Part shown: in pieces, positions 13,441 through 64,000 of the stretch
How positions within the stretch are numbered: position 1 is the first letter of the stretch
Layout of the letters: each line of letters opens with the position of its first letter
Source of the DNA: Hydra vulgaris
Taxonomy: Eukaryota > Cnidaria > Hydrozoa > Anthoathecata > Hydridae
NCBI RefSeq assembly: GCF_038396675.1
Contig: NC_088933.1
Coordinates: forward strand, 35,277,501-35,341,500
Direction: 5' to 3'
DNA length: 64,000 bases
Notes under the pieces: generated by a model
The model's database searches: none
What the model saw: the letters and a program-made list of their open reading frames with translations, nothing else
Told to the model about the DNA's origin: nothing
Position numbers and translations under genes: made by a program

Positions 13441-13883
13441 TGATATTCTCAGGTGCTTAAGGTGGAATACCCCTCAGAATTTTGAAAATATTGGAAATAA
13501 ATATTATTTTCTTACTTTGTGCAAAATTTATCAGAGATTCACAATTTCAAAACCATTTTAAAAAATGTGTTATAGATCTTTATTAAACTAGAATTTATTG
13601 AACCCTAAAAATTTAACTTCCATAACACCCGCCATAGCAACGGCACTTTTTTTTTATTATAACTAAAAAATCCACTGAAAATCTTATTTTTCTGTTTGCT
13701 AAACATACTAAAGAAAGGAAATTCATTTTCTATTGTTTAAAACCACTTCAGAATAAAAGCAATCACTGGAATGTCCATTTTTAATCTTTTAAAATGGTTA
13801 AAGCTTGTAGAGTTAAACAAAGAACTTAAGAAATTAAAAGGAAACAAATGTTTTATTGAACGAAGAAATTAGTTGTAAATGGT

Positions 13884-15660
13884 GTGGATATGGATGTAAA
13901 TAATAGCAATGTAAACATAGAATCAAATTGTGTAGATATGAATGTAAATATTACTAAAAGTGTTGAAGATATAAATGTAAATATGATGAGAACTGTTGAT
14001 TTTAATGTAATTGGTTCTGATCAAATTAGTTCTTCTGCTAAAAAAATCAAAAACATTTCATCATCAAGACCTACAATATTGAGTAGCTTAATTACAGGAT
14101 ACCATTTCATTGATTAAGAAATACTTAACTCTGTAGTTTCTACCCTTAGATGTCCAGAATGTATGTCATTAGAGCTATTTCTTTTAGAAAACGAAAACAA
14201 GAGAAACGGTCTAGCTTCTTGTCTCTATATTAACTGTTTTATTTGTAATTACTCAAAAGAATTTTACTCATCGACATTCAACAAACAAAAAAGTTTTGAT
14301 ATAAATACCAGGGCTGTATACGCTATTAGATCATGCGGTCAAGGTTATTCTGGATTTTCAAGATTTGTAAGATTGATTGGATATGTCTAAACCAATGACT
14401 ATTAACAGTTATGATAAAATTGTTTTAAAATTAACTAATGCAATAAAATGTGCAGCTGAAGTCACAATGATGGATGCTGCTCAAGAATTAAAAGATTTTA
14501 AAAGTGATCATTTTTTTTTAAACTCCATTACTGACCATTTGCTCAATCCAACTAATGTTGCAGTATCATGTGATGGAACTTGGCAGCGGCGAGGCTACTC
14601 GGCAAGTATTAGATGTTGAAGCAATGAACAAGGCATAGAAAAGTTGTTTTTTTAAAGAACACTTAAAGAAAGAAAACCTATTTGCCTATGAAAAACTGCA
14701 CAATAAACACAAGTGTACTGATAATTATCAAGGACTATCTGGTGGTATGGAGCCAGAGGGAGTCCGCAGAATATGGAATAGGTCTATTGCAAAACATTGT
14801 CTGCGATATACTGAACTTTATGGTAATGGAGATAGCAAAGGTTATGATGCTGTTAAAAATGTTTATGAAGGTGTATAAGGAAACAAACTTGAATTTGTTA
14901 GACATGTTCAAAAAAGAGTTTTAGTGAACATGTCTAACACGCTTACGTAACCTAAAAAAAAAGGTAAAAAGGTCTAGGTGGTCGCGGAAAATTGACGGAT
15001 GCAACTATTGATCGTCTCCAAAATTATTATGGCATGGCAATTCGACAAAACAAAAATGATTTAAACGGTATAAAATTTGCTATAAGGGCTACACTTTATC
15101 ATGTTGCCTCATCAAAAAATGAAAATTTACATTTTCCTCACTGTCCTGAAGGTGCAAATAGTTGGTGTCGGTACAATTGCAACAAAGCAAATCATGCCTC
15201 AACATATAGGCCTGGCCCTGGTTTACCTATATTGATTGTTTGGAAACTTAAACCAATATATGATGAGTTAAGTAATGACATTCTTTTAAAAAAATGTCTT
15301 CATGGCCTTACCCAAAACAACAATGATTTATTTAACATGACAATATGGGAGCGTATACCAAAAGGTCATTATGTTTCGCTTACTCATCTTCAGTTTGGTG
15401 CTTTTGATGCAGTTGCCCATTTTAACATTGGTAAACAAGCTAGTGTATTAATTTTAGAAAAAATGGATTTGAGACCTGGAATGAACTTGTTAGAAGGATG
15501 TAGGCAAATAAATAAAAAAACGATTATATTTAGCCAAATATAAAAAACTAAACCGCGTAAAATAACGCAGACAAGTAACTCGAGGAAAAAAGAAGAACAG
15601 ATATGATTAAACTCTTGAAAAAGAAGGAATACCATATCAAACTGGTACATTCTGATATTT
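13884..15660 (+). pseudogene. Mutator-like/Kolobok-like transposase, broken
   Basis: A transposase family common in cnidarian and aphid genomes; from memory it is described as a Mutator-like domain, though TTAA at the ends would suit Kolobok. Blocks in order: an acidic, Asn-rich N-terminus (13884-14117), a Cys-pair domain (LRCPECMS then LYINCFICN), INTRAVYAIRSCGQGYSGFSRF, MDMSKPMT, VAVSCDGTWQRRGYSA (first candidate catalytic Asp), YGNGDSKGYDAVK (second, near 14820), LTDATIDRLQNYYGMAIRQN, HCPEGANSWCRYN, KLKPIYDEL, KKCLHGLTQNNND and IWERIPKGHY, with the open frame closing at 15541. At least five frameshifts or stops separate the blocks, so it is inactive. Confidence 0.75.
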
Positions 15661-15719
15661 ATATTATTTATTTTATCAAGAATTGCATATATATGTATAT
15701 TATTTAGAACTTTTTTATG

Positions 15720-16360
15720 CAAGCATTTTTAATTTAATTTAAAATTTTATTTTTTGTTGATGGTTACAATAGTTTTAACAAGAATGAACTAATTAAAATC
15801 AACACATTTAACAATTATAGACAATACACACTCACATGAAATTCGTTAAAAACAATAAACAATAAATAAACCAAAAAAAATCAAGAGCTGTTTTTCTCAG
15901 ATGGAGATTTTAAAGACACCGGCCAACATATCTAAAAAACCACAAGTGATGTAAAGATAAAATTTTAAGCATGAATGCATTTTATTGCCTTCTGTGATTT
16001 AAGTGCGACAAATTTTTTAGAAAATTTATTCCAGCCCTGGAATAGGTTAACGAAGTCACAAAAATTGGGCTAATTTAAGCCCAATTTTGAGCCTATTAAA
16101 AAATCATATCAAATCATATCATATACTGTTCCACTCATATCACAGAACAACCTTGCAAGAACAATTATCTAAAAAAGATTTTGTTAAAGTTGTGTACATC
16201 TTGAGCTACGCTGGCCGGGGTCTTTTAATAACTTTGTGGTTGTTGGTCTATTTTTGCAGGTGCCATTTTACCAAAAAATTTTTTTTTTCTTTTTAAACCT
16301 AATACATTATGTATATTAAGTTAAATTTATAAAATAATAATTACTCAAAAAAAAAACCTT
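15720..16360. other. 3' non-coding part of the element, no gene seen
   Basis: AT-rich. The only ORF (16087-16296) has no recognisable similarity. Confidence 0.55.
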
Positions 16361-16809
16361 AGGGGTATTCCACTCTAATACAAGCTAATTAAAAAGTGGT
16401 GGGTGGTTGAACTTTTCTTTAGACCTAATAAAAACGAAAGGAGAAGGAGTCCTAATATTAGGGTGGGTGGTATTTTTTCTCAATTCTAGTAAACGGGGAT
16501 TGTATTGATAAAAAGGGGCAGGACTAAGTTTTAAGATGCAGTAAACAAGGGTTTGATTAAAAAAGGTGCTTCTTGTATTCTAATAACCGGGGTGACAGAC
16601 GAATGCCTGATTACAGGGAAAGTTTTTATTTTTCATCAGTGAATTTACGTTTTTAAATTTTTAAGACCGGTTTTATGGTAAAAAGGTGAAGTTTCATTGT
16701 CGATAACAATTAACGAACAGAACAGGAGGGATCCTAAATATGCTCGAGTGGGTGCAAAAATTCTTCAAAAACTTCAATAAACGATCATGTGAATTAAGCA
16801 CCTGAGAAT

Positions 16810-17640
16810 TCCTTTCTGCAGGACTAAAAGTATATTTTACACCTATTTGGCTTGACTGTTCTCGATATTACATGTTTTACTGTATAAATTATAAGAGTTT
16901 TCATCATCACAAATACAGCAAACAATTAAATTAAAAATAATGAAATAATTAACTTCGTTATCAAATAACCTAACAACGAAAAACAACCCCTTTCTTCTTA
17001 TTTCCAATACCAATTGTTCTTTTATTTTGTAATATAAAAATCAAAAATTACTAGTTTTTTAATACTTCGGATATTTTCATAACATAGACCGGTAGTCGGG
17101 CGAATATAAAAAAAGTTATCCTTTTCAACTTAACTTTAAAGCCAGAAAATATTCAAGCTGATTTTCGGCAGGCGACATTCAGCTATTTCAGAAAAAAAAG
17201 TTCAGAAATAGTTTAATGACTGCAATATATAACTGTGCTAATCGAATAATAGAAAATCATTGTTTACACAACAAACAATAATAAATCCTACTATTGCATA
17301 ACAGGGTCAAAGAAACAAATAAAACGGGAATACAAACAGAACCTTAAATATATTATTTTCAACTGCGTATTTTTTGTATAACACAGGTAATGAAATTAAA
17401 ACATAAAAATTAAAAAAATCGGTGGTTTTATAAGTTGTACTTTAAAGTTTTATTTAAATATTTAAAAAAAAGTGTAGATTACAGTGAAAGAACGCTTAAA
17501 AGCAAATTTTAGAGTATTATTTTATTTTTTGTTCATTGTGTAACATAAAACAGTAAGAATGACACCGAAATTTAACACCTTAAAAAGTTTAAGTCAAGAT
17601 TTCAGTTCATAAAATATAAGATTTGACACAAAACTTTACA
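16810..17640. other. Intergenic AT-rich DNA, nothing recognised
   Basis: Lies between the transposon and the 3' end of METAP2. No ORF or repeat stands out. Confidence 0.55.
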
Positions 17641-17694
17641 CAAAAAAAAACTTAAAAGACTTAAAATCTTTAAATAAACGTTGACAAAAGTTCT

Positions 17695-17700
17695 TTTATT
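17695..17700 (-). promoter_or_regulatory. METAP2: Candidate METAP2 polyadenylation signal
   Basis: Forward TTTATT reads AATAAA on the minus strand, 129 nt beyond the stop codon. Other AATAAA-like words occur further on (about 17520), so the actual site is not certain. Confidence 0.4.
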
Positions 17701-17828
17701 TTCAAAAAGTAGACAATTGCGTTCTTAGGATCTTTATCATTACGAGGTAATAACTACCATCAGAAACTCATAACATATTTGTTTCTTTGAAGAACACAAA
17801 TATTCCTACCCTGTAGCAGACGATCAAT

Positions 17829-56894
<39,066 letters not shown>

Positions 56895-57490
56895 GATAAG
56901 CTTTTAACAGTTCTTTATTTGGCAACTCTAAACTTCTAATATAGTTTAATATACTTAACGATGATTCAATACTTTAACTCAAAATACTATTTTGATTGGC
57001 ACTTTATTTTAGTAGTATTTAAAGGGCAATTTTTAAATTAAATAAGAAATTAATTTTAAATAAAAAAAACAAAAGGAATCAAATTACACAGCTTACAAAT
57101 ATATTTGATAAACTTTTACTAATATTTGAATTTTTCTTTTTGTATTAAATATAATAACTTAGCTATAATTTGAATTTATTACTTTTAACAACTATTACTA
57201 TTGAAACTTTCTTTAAATAATATTTATTTAAAAGCCATTATAAAATTAAATAAGAAATGAATGTTTATTAAAAAAAACAAAATTAATCAAATTTTTTGGC
57301 TTACAAATATATTTTGGTAATTTTTTTTATACATTTAAATTATATTTTGCATTAAATATTTGCATTAAAATTATATTTTGCATTAAATACACTTAACTAT
57401 TATTGGCATTTACTATTCATTATAAAAATCTACATACTATATTTAGATTGAATAAAACATTTTAAAACAAAATTTATATAAATATATACT
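56895..57490. other. Region upstream of METAP2 start, promoter not identifiable
   Basis: AT-rich with several TATA-like words and a duplicated ATTATATTTTGCATTAAAT phrase (about 57338 and 57365). No CpG island or clear initiator. A spliced-leader acceptor just upstream of the ATG (minus-strand TTAAAAG|CTTATC) is possible in Hydra but unproven. Confidence 0.4.
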
Positions 57491-57497
57491 TATAAGA

Positions 57498-57671
<174 letters not shown>

Positions 57672-57712
57672 TATACATATGCGTGTGTAAGTGTGTGTGT
57701 GTGGCTATGTGT

Positions 57713-58107
57713 GTCAGGGGCGAATGCACGTTTATTTTAAGCTTGAGCAAACTAACTTCCAGACATGAAGCTAACTTAAGTTGTTTATTCTTTTTTTTAT
57801 AATATACGATGCTTGGCAAAAAAATGTGTTATAGAGGCCTGTGAACTAATAATAATAAATCTCAAAATTTTAGAAAGGGAGAGGGGAGAAAAGCTTTCAC
57901 GTTAAAGGTAAAAATACGTGGAGTGAGGGGGGGGGGACGTTGTTCAGAGTTTAATCCTTGAAATCTTTATCAAAGCGTCTGTATTTAACATAAGTAGAAA
58001 TTACATTTTCGGGGTTTGGTCTTTTTTTGGTCATAGTTTTTTCTGAAATCACTAACACCAAATAATTGTTTAACCTTGGGGCAAACGTCAAAAAAAGCGT
58101 CATACGC
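57713..58107. other. Spacer with a possible orphan hAT end
   Basis: CAGGGGCGAATGCACG at 57715 resembles a hAT terminus but has no partner. A run of ten G occurs near 57927. No gene. Confidence 0.45.
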
Positions 58108-58257
58108 CAGAGACGTAACTACTCCGCTCTGCAAATTAAAAAAATCAGGGAAGGAGGAAGAAGTGGGTTAAAGTAAACGTTATTCTTTTCTTTTTCTTTT
58201 TCTTTTTTTTTGCGACTACATAGAGAAATTCATATTTTGGTTTACATATTATATTAA

Positions 58258-58326
58258 TTACGTTTATATATTACATTACATTACATTTATATATTACATT
58301 ACATTACGTTTATATATTACATTAGT
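58258..58326. repeat. 27-bp tandem repeat ACGTTTATATATTACATTAC
   Basis: About 2.5 copies between the hAT reading frame and the left terminus. Confidence 0.85.
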
Positions 58327-58333
58327 AGATTAT

Positions 58334-60736
58334 TTATACTAACCTATGAAATGTTTTAATTAGTTTTAACTTGCTGAAGCTACGTTCTGCACTTGCAACA
58401 GTAACTGGTAAAGTAAGAATGATTCGTAACGCAATAACTAGATTGGGATAAGTTTCTTGCAGCTCTTCTTTGTAGATGTAGTTTAGGAAGTCATATGCAG
58501 ATTTTAGGAGAGCATTTTTTTCCTCCTTTATAACTATGACAAAACGTTTTAACTCCGATTCTAAATCCTCTGAATCTATATCAGCAAGCTTTATTTGCAA
58601 ATTTTTGTAATAAGCAGACAGAGAATTTTCATTACAAGCTTTGATAAGACTCTCAGATCGGTAAAGAAAGTCATAAAGCTTTGTGACAATGCTGATCTGT
58701 TCAAAACGCTCTTTTACTGATGCAATTGACATATCAATTAGTGGCAAAAAAAAATCTGCTTTATACTGATGTTTAGGTTGCCAAGTGTGATCAGCACACT
58801 CGTATGAATAAATCGATTTTTTTTTTCGTGAACGCACCATCGAAAAAACCTTTTCAATGCCCAATACTTCTGCGATTTCTGATGCCTTAACACGTGCGTC
58901 AGAAAATCCATTTTCGCGATACTCATAAAGAAACGCTTTTGTTGCATTTATTTCACTAGCTAATATGTCGAGAGAGGTTGCAGAAGACTGAAGCAGCTTA
59001 CTTGATTTGTTAATTTAAAATAAAACGTCATACCAAATAATGATTGATAATAAGAATGGCCATGTTCTAATATATTCTGTCAGCGATCGTACTTCTGTGG
59101 AAGTTGCCCTATCTCTTTTTTCTAAGGCATGTTCTTCCAATTTTTCAAGTGCTTCTAAGATTTCTTTTAAATAGAAGCGAAGTGGCTTAACACAGTTTAT
59201 TCTACTTTCCCATCTGGTATCTGATTGTGGCTTGACTGAAATTGCCACGCATGATTTTAAAATTTCCCATCGAGGAGGAGACGATGAAAAGAGCGTGTAT
59301 AACCTTGAAAGAACACCAAAAAAAGAAATTGCACTGATGGATGATAGTGCACCATCAACAATAACAAGATTGAGTGAACGGGTAGCACATGGAACATATA
59401 AGGCCTTAGGATTCATTTCCAGAAACCTTGCTTGAACACCTTTTCCTTTTCCTTTCATATTAGCACCATTATCGTAAGATTGACCTCGGCAGTCTAAAAT
59501 ATTTAGATCCCAATTTTTTGCCTGATTTAAAAATGCATTGAAAAGCCCATTTCCAGTGGTATTGTTTACTGTGAGATATCCAAAGAAATTTTCGGAAATG
59601 TCGATACCTACTCCAGGAGTGCATGTTACTGATCGCAGAATAATGCTCATATGTTCTTTGTGCGAAACGTCTGGCGTACAATCTAAAATAATAGAATAGT
59701 ATTTGGCCTTTTTTACCTTAGAAAGGTTTTTGGATTCAATCTCCCTGGCTAAAAGTCTAATCAACTCGTTCTGTGTGTCATTGCTCAAGTAGTGCTCCTT
59801 GGTTTCTTTGTCCTGAATTCTTTGCATAAGCTCATTGAGAACGGTATCATACTTAGCCAGTAATTCAAACACCCCAAGAAAGTTTCCATTGCTCTTTGAA
59901 CCAATGGCTGTGTCTGAAACACGGAATGCAAGATTTCTTGCAGAAAGAAATAAGGTAATGTCTAGTATCCTTTCTAACACAGCCCTCCAAAATATCCGTT
60001 CTTTATGAAGCAACTTTTGTTGTTTCTCGTCTATGGTAGCTTGATTTGCAATGCCTGCTTTACCAAAATTGAGGAAAAAGAAATTAATTAAGAAAAAAAA
60101 AGTAACAAAGCAATAAATTAAAGAAAATATCAGTTAACCTTTTCGTAAAGTCATATATTGTTCAAAGCACTTGAAATGTGCACTGCATGTTTCGTGTTCT
60201 TTAAGTTTTTTTGACAAGCCTTCCCAAGTGTTCATCCCTTGCCGGAATGGTGAAGAAGTTATCCCAAAAAGTTTGCAACAAAAACAAAACACTTTATTGC
60301 TGTTCAAAGAATATATGAGCCATGTGCGTTCAAATATTTCTCCATTCTTCATCTTCCGGTTATAATAGTTCAGTGAAAATCGTCTTCTTTCTAAATTGTA
60401 TGGAAAATCAATTTCGATCTTTTTGAAACCACGTTTAACAATGTCACACCTCTGTGCGTCAGAAACATTATCTGGCCACTCAGAAGGATCATCACTGAGA
60501 AAAATAGGCGGAATTGTTATAGCATTTGACGTAGACTCACATATCAACCTATCTGACTCTACTCTAGTATTCAAATAATGACAATCAGAATTATTTGTAG
60601 TTTCTGTTGGTATCGAAACACTTCTAGTCTGAACTAATGGTTTCAAAAAATGTGTTAGCTTGGGGTGATTTGCGATTTCCTCCCTGGCTGCAGCTTTTTC
60701 TCTTCTCTTAGTGGCACCACTTTTCACTTTTTTCAT
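58334..60736 (-). pseudogene. hAT transposase (ZMYM-like, DUF4371-type), nearly intact
   Basis: Two-exon gene: 60736-60139 and from 60057 leftward, joined by an 81-nt GTTAAC...TAAAG intron with matching phase. Exon 1 has a Lys-rich start, NHPKLTHFLKPL, FPYNLERRRFSLNYYNR and a TTF-type zinc finger (FERTWLIYS, KVFCFCCKLFG, HETCSAHFKCFE). Exon 2 has HKERIFWRAVLERILDI, AKYYSIILDCTPDVSHKEHM (catalytic Asp region), LNILDCRGQSYDNGANMKGK, LYVPCATRSLNLVI (CxxH-equivalent altered to CATR), then SDTRWESRINCVKPL. One TAA (59017-59015) interrupts VLFxINKSSKLLQ. After that the frame continues to LPVTVASAERSFSKLKLIKT, the hATC dimerisation motif, and stops at 58334. The last 40 or so residues of a usual hATC are missing. 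Confidence 0.85.
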
Positions 60737-60837
60737 ACCAATAATTATATCGTGATCTACTATCGAAATATAATTATAAATTTTTGGAAACCTTCATTGT
60801 TTTATTTTTTTTATATATAAAAAACTAACAATGCATA

Positions 60838-61432
<595 letters not shown>

Positions 61433-61472
61433 CCCCAGTTGGGGGGTGTGGGGGAGCCTAGCCACGGCTCTG

Positions 61473-63145
61473 GGTAGCATGCTTGGTATTTTGTTTTTTT
61501 GCTGGTTGGAATGAAACAGCATGTATTTTATTTTTTCTTGATTTAAAGATAATTTATTTACTTCAAACCAAATGTTTAGACTCTCAAGGTCATCATTTGC
61601 AGATTTAAAGAGATTTTCAATTGATGCTGATGAATAAAATAAATTTGTGTCATCAGCAAACATTATTGCATCGAGTTTTTTTAATGATTGTGGAAGATCG
61701 TTAATATAAATTAAAAATAAAAGAGGACCAAAAATGGAACCTTGGGAACTCCGCATTTTATTTTTAGTAATTTAGAATATTTATTATTGTTTGAAATAAC
61801 ACATTGTTGTCTATTGCACAGATACCTTTTAAACCAATCTAGGCTAGTATTTTTTATTCCGTATTTTTCCATTTTTTTTAGTAAGATATCTTGATTAATT
61901 GTGTCAAATGCTTTGGATAGGTCTATAAAAGTTCCTAATACAAATTGCTTTTTATTAAAAGAATCACTTATGCTATTAACTAAATCTAAAATTGCATGTT
62001 CTGTTGAGTGCTGTGCTTGAAAGCCGAATTGTTTTTTAATTAAGAACTTGTTTTGAATTAGGTATTCATATCATCTATTGTAGATTATTCTTTCAAGTAT
62101 TTTAGAAAAGGTAGGAAGTATTGAGATTGGTCTGTAATTGTTTATTAGAAATGTTTCACCGGTTTTAAAAATAGGTACAATTTTAACTACTTTTAATTTA
62201 TCTGGTACAGTTCCTGTTATAATTGATGATTTAAATTTTTCGAAAATAGGTTTGCGTATCTCCGAAAAGACATTGACGACAATATTACTGCAAATGTCAT
62301 CTATACCTGGAGACTTGTTTGTTTTAAAAGAGTTTATTGCATTTTCGAGTTCATCAATTTATAGTTCTTTAAATATTAATTCGTTGTTGACACTAGTTAG
62401 ATAAGTTTCAAATGAGTTGTTTGGACAATTGACTTTTGAAGCTAAATTTGGGCCTATGTTGACAAAAAAACTATTAAATTTGTCTGAAATTGCATTATTA
62501 TTGTCATACTCTTTATTATCTATGACAATTTGAGCAAGTAATCTATTTATTTTGCAAGTTTTTATCTCAATTATTTCTTTCATGATATCCTGAGTTTTCT
62601 TAATATCACCATTTGTGTTTTTTATTTTATTTGAGTGATAGTTTTTCTTTGAATTTTTTTAAATTTTTTCAAACAAGTTTTTATTCTGTTTGTAAACATT
62701 TAGGTTTGCCTCATTTCTATTTTTTAAGTATTTAATATAAAGTTTTTTTGAGGATTTTTTAATACCTTTGGTGATCCATGGACATTTTAAGTGTTTTTCT
62801 TTTATTAATTTTACTTTAATTGGGAAGTGCATATTATAGTTTTTTACGAAAATTTTTTCGAAGTAATTATTAGCACAGTTAGTGTGCCCAAGATTGCACT
62901 CATGGTATACCTTATCCCACTCTTCTGCCGACAGTAAGTCTTTAAATTGTTGAATAGCAAATTTGTTGATTTTTCTTTTATAAGTTTTAATTTTACAACT
63001 ATTATTAGATTTTATATCTTGTGTCAAGGAGAAGAAAATAGGAAAATGATCAGATATATCTGCCTTTATTATTCCTGCCTTTAGAGAAGTATCAAATAAT
63101 GAATTAGTTAATATATTGTCTATTGCATTACTATTGTATTACTTT
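61473..63145 (-). pseudogene. CR1-like LINE copy 2, endonuclease C-terminus to RT
   Basis: Minus-strand non-LTR retrotransposon, same family as the split copy at 2.5-12.4 kb. From 63145 down: AIDNILTNSLFDTSLKAGII and ISDHFPIFFS (endonuclease SDH motif), ORF 63027-62659 with CPWITKGIKKSSK, FNSFFVNIGPNLASKV, ELENAINSFKTNKSPGIDDI, INNYRPISILPTFSKILERI, QFGFQAQHSTEHAILDLVNS, TFIDLSKAFDTINQDILLKK (first catalytic Asp), SSQGSIFGPLLFLIYINDLP, IMFADDTNLFYS (FADD catalytic pair) and NKLSLNQEK. Stops near 62660, 62359 and 62070 inactivate it. The 5' end is truncated at about 63145 and the 3' end at the hAT insertion (61473). Confidence 0.93.
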
Positions 63146-63362
63146 TCTTAATGCAAAAACCATTGAAAATTTAGTTAATTTTCGTAATGTTGTTTGAGCA
63201 GTTATGCTTATTCGATCTTAAATTATGGCTTTATTTAAAAAACAAATAATATCATACTCTGACTATTAATTTTGACCAGGATTCAGTGAGCACAGAAAAT
63301 TGTAAAATAAAAAAATATGGTTACAAAGTTTGACACGCTACTTTTGGTTTGAATTAGTAACT
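63146..63362. other. Short spacer, nothing recognised
   Basis: AT-rich sequence between the truncated LINE and the TA tract. Confidence 0.5.
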
Positions 63363-63902
<540 letters not shown>

Positions 63903-64000
63903 CATGGCCGTAGACAACTTATTTAATCTGGGGGGGCTAGAACGAATAGGGGCGCAAATAAAACTCTTCGGAACTCTGTAGTAATGCCTATACTGTATGT
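63903..64000. other. Window edge, start of an unidentified GC-richer segment
   Basis: Contains CTGGGGGGGCTAGAACGAATAGGGGCGC, which resembles the C/G-rich ends of hAT elements seen elsewhere in the window. Too short to call. Confidence 0.4.

Larger units (their letters stand above)
13445..16809 (+). mobile_element. DNA transposon with broken Mutator/Kolobok-like transposase
   Basis: Two nested pairs of inverted repeats bound this unit. The outer pair is ATTCTCAGGTGCTTAA at 13445-13460 and its exact inverse at 16794-16809. The inner pair is GTGGAATACCCCT at 13462-13474 and its inverse at 16361-16373. Both outer repeats carry TTAA at their inner edge. I cannot decide whether the outer pair are true TIRs or the two halves of a palindromic TTAA target. 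The interior carries a plus-strand transposase relic at 13884-15660. Segment 16375-16790 is relatively G-rich with repeated phrases such as AAACGGGG, AAAAGGGGC and AACCGGGG. Confidence 0.7.

Noticed and set aside
59232-60578. Plus-strand ORFs over the hAT gene
   Set aside because: Antisense shadows of the conserved minus-strand frame.

Overview
The window is eukaryotic, very AT-rich and crowded with transposons, microsatellites and fold-back repeats. The base composition, tract lengths, element types (CR1-like LINEs, Tc1-like, hAT and several TIR elements with cnidarian-style transposases) and one short-exon host gene fit a cnidarian, most likely a Hydra species. That assignment is inference; no ribosomal or mitochondrial marker is present.

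The only host gene I can support is METAP2 (methionine aminopeptidase 2), on the minus strand from its start codon at 56894 to its stop codon at 17829. I assembled 13 coding exons by hand. Every junction is GT/AG, every phase agrees, and the total is 1407 nt (468 aa), with all five metal ligands present. Its introns hold almost everything between 18 and 56 kb. Intron 12 (11.2 kb) carries (TA)n tracts, a 2.0 kb IR/DR Tc1-like element and a 4.5 kb element with about 700-bp TIRs and a 4-bp TSD. Introns 1 to 3 and 10 carry SINEs, MITEs, fold-backs, minisatellites, a pogo/Tigger relic and other relics.

Region 1-17.7 kb (downstream of METAP2) is a transposon graveyard. It holds the 3' half of a Tc1-like element (1-776), a CpG-rich CAACGTT array (1.66-2.07 kb), and a CR1-like LINE (2466-12440, plus strand) split by a 3.4 kb TIR element (2868-6279) and a 3.8 kb hAT element (6981-10802). 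A third DNA transposon lies at about 13.4-16.8 kb.

Region 57-64 kb (upstream of METAP2) holds a nearly intact minus-strand hAT gene (58.1-61.5 kb) that truncates a second minus-strand copy of the CR1-like LINE (61.5-63.1 kb), then a (TA)n tract of about 540 bp.

I found no CRISPR, operon or prokaryotic feature and no new multi-gene system. The most interesting material is the nested transposition record, two tandem expansions grown out of transposon coding sequence (one at a putative catalytic motif), a TTAA-centred palindrome flanking one element, and the MITE and SINE insertions inside METAP2 introns.
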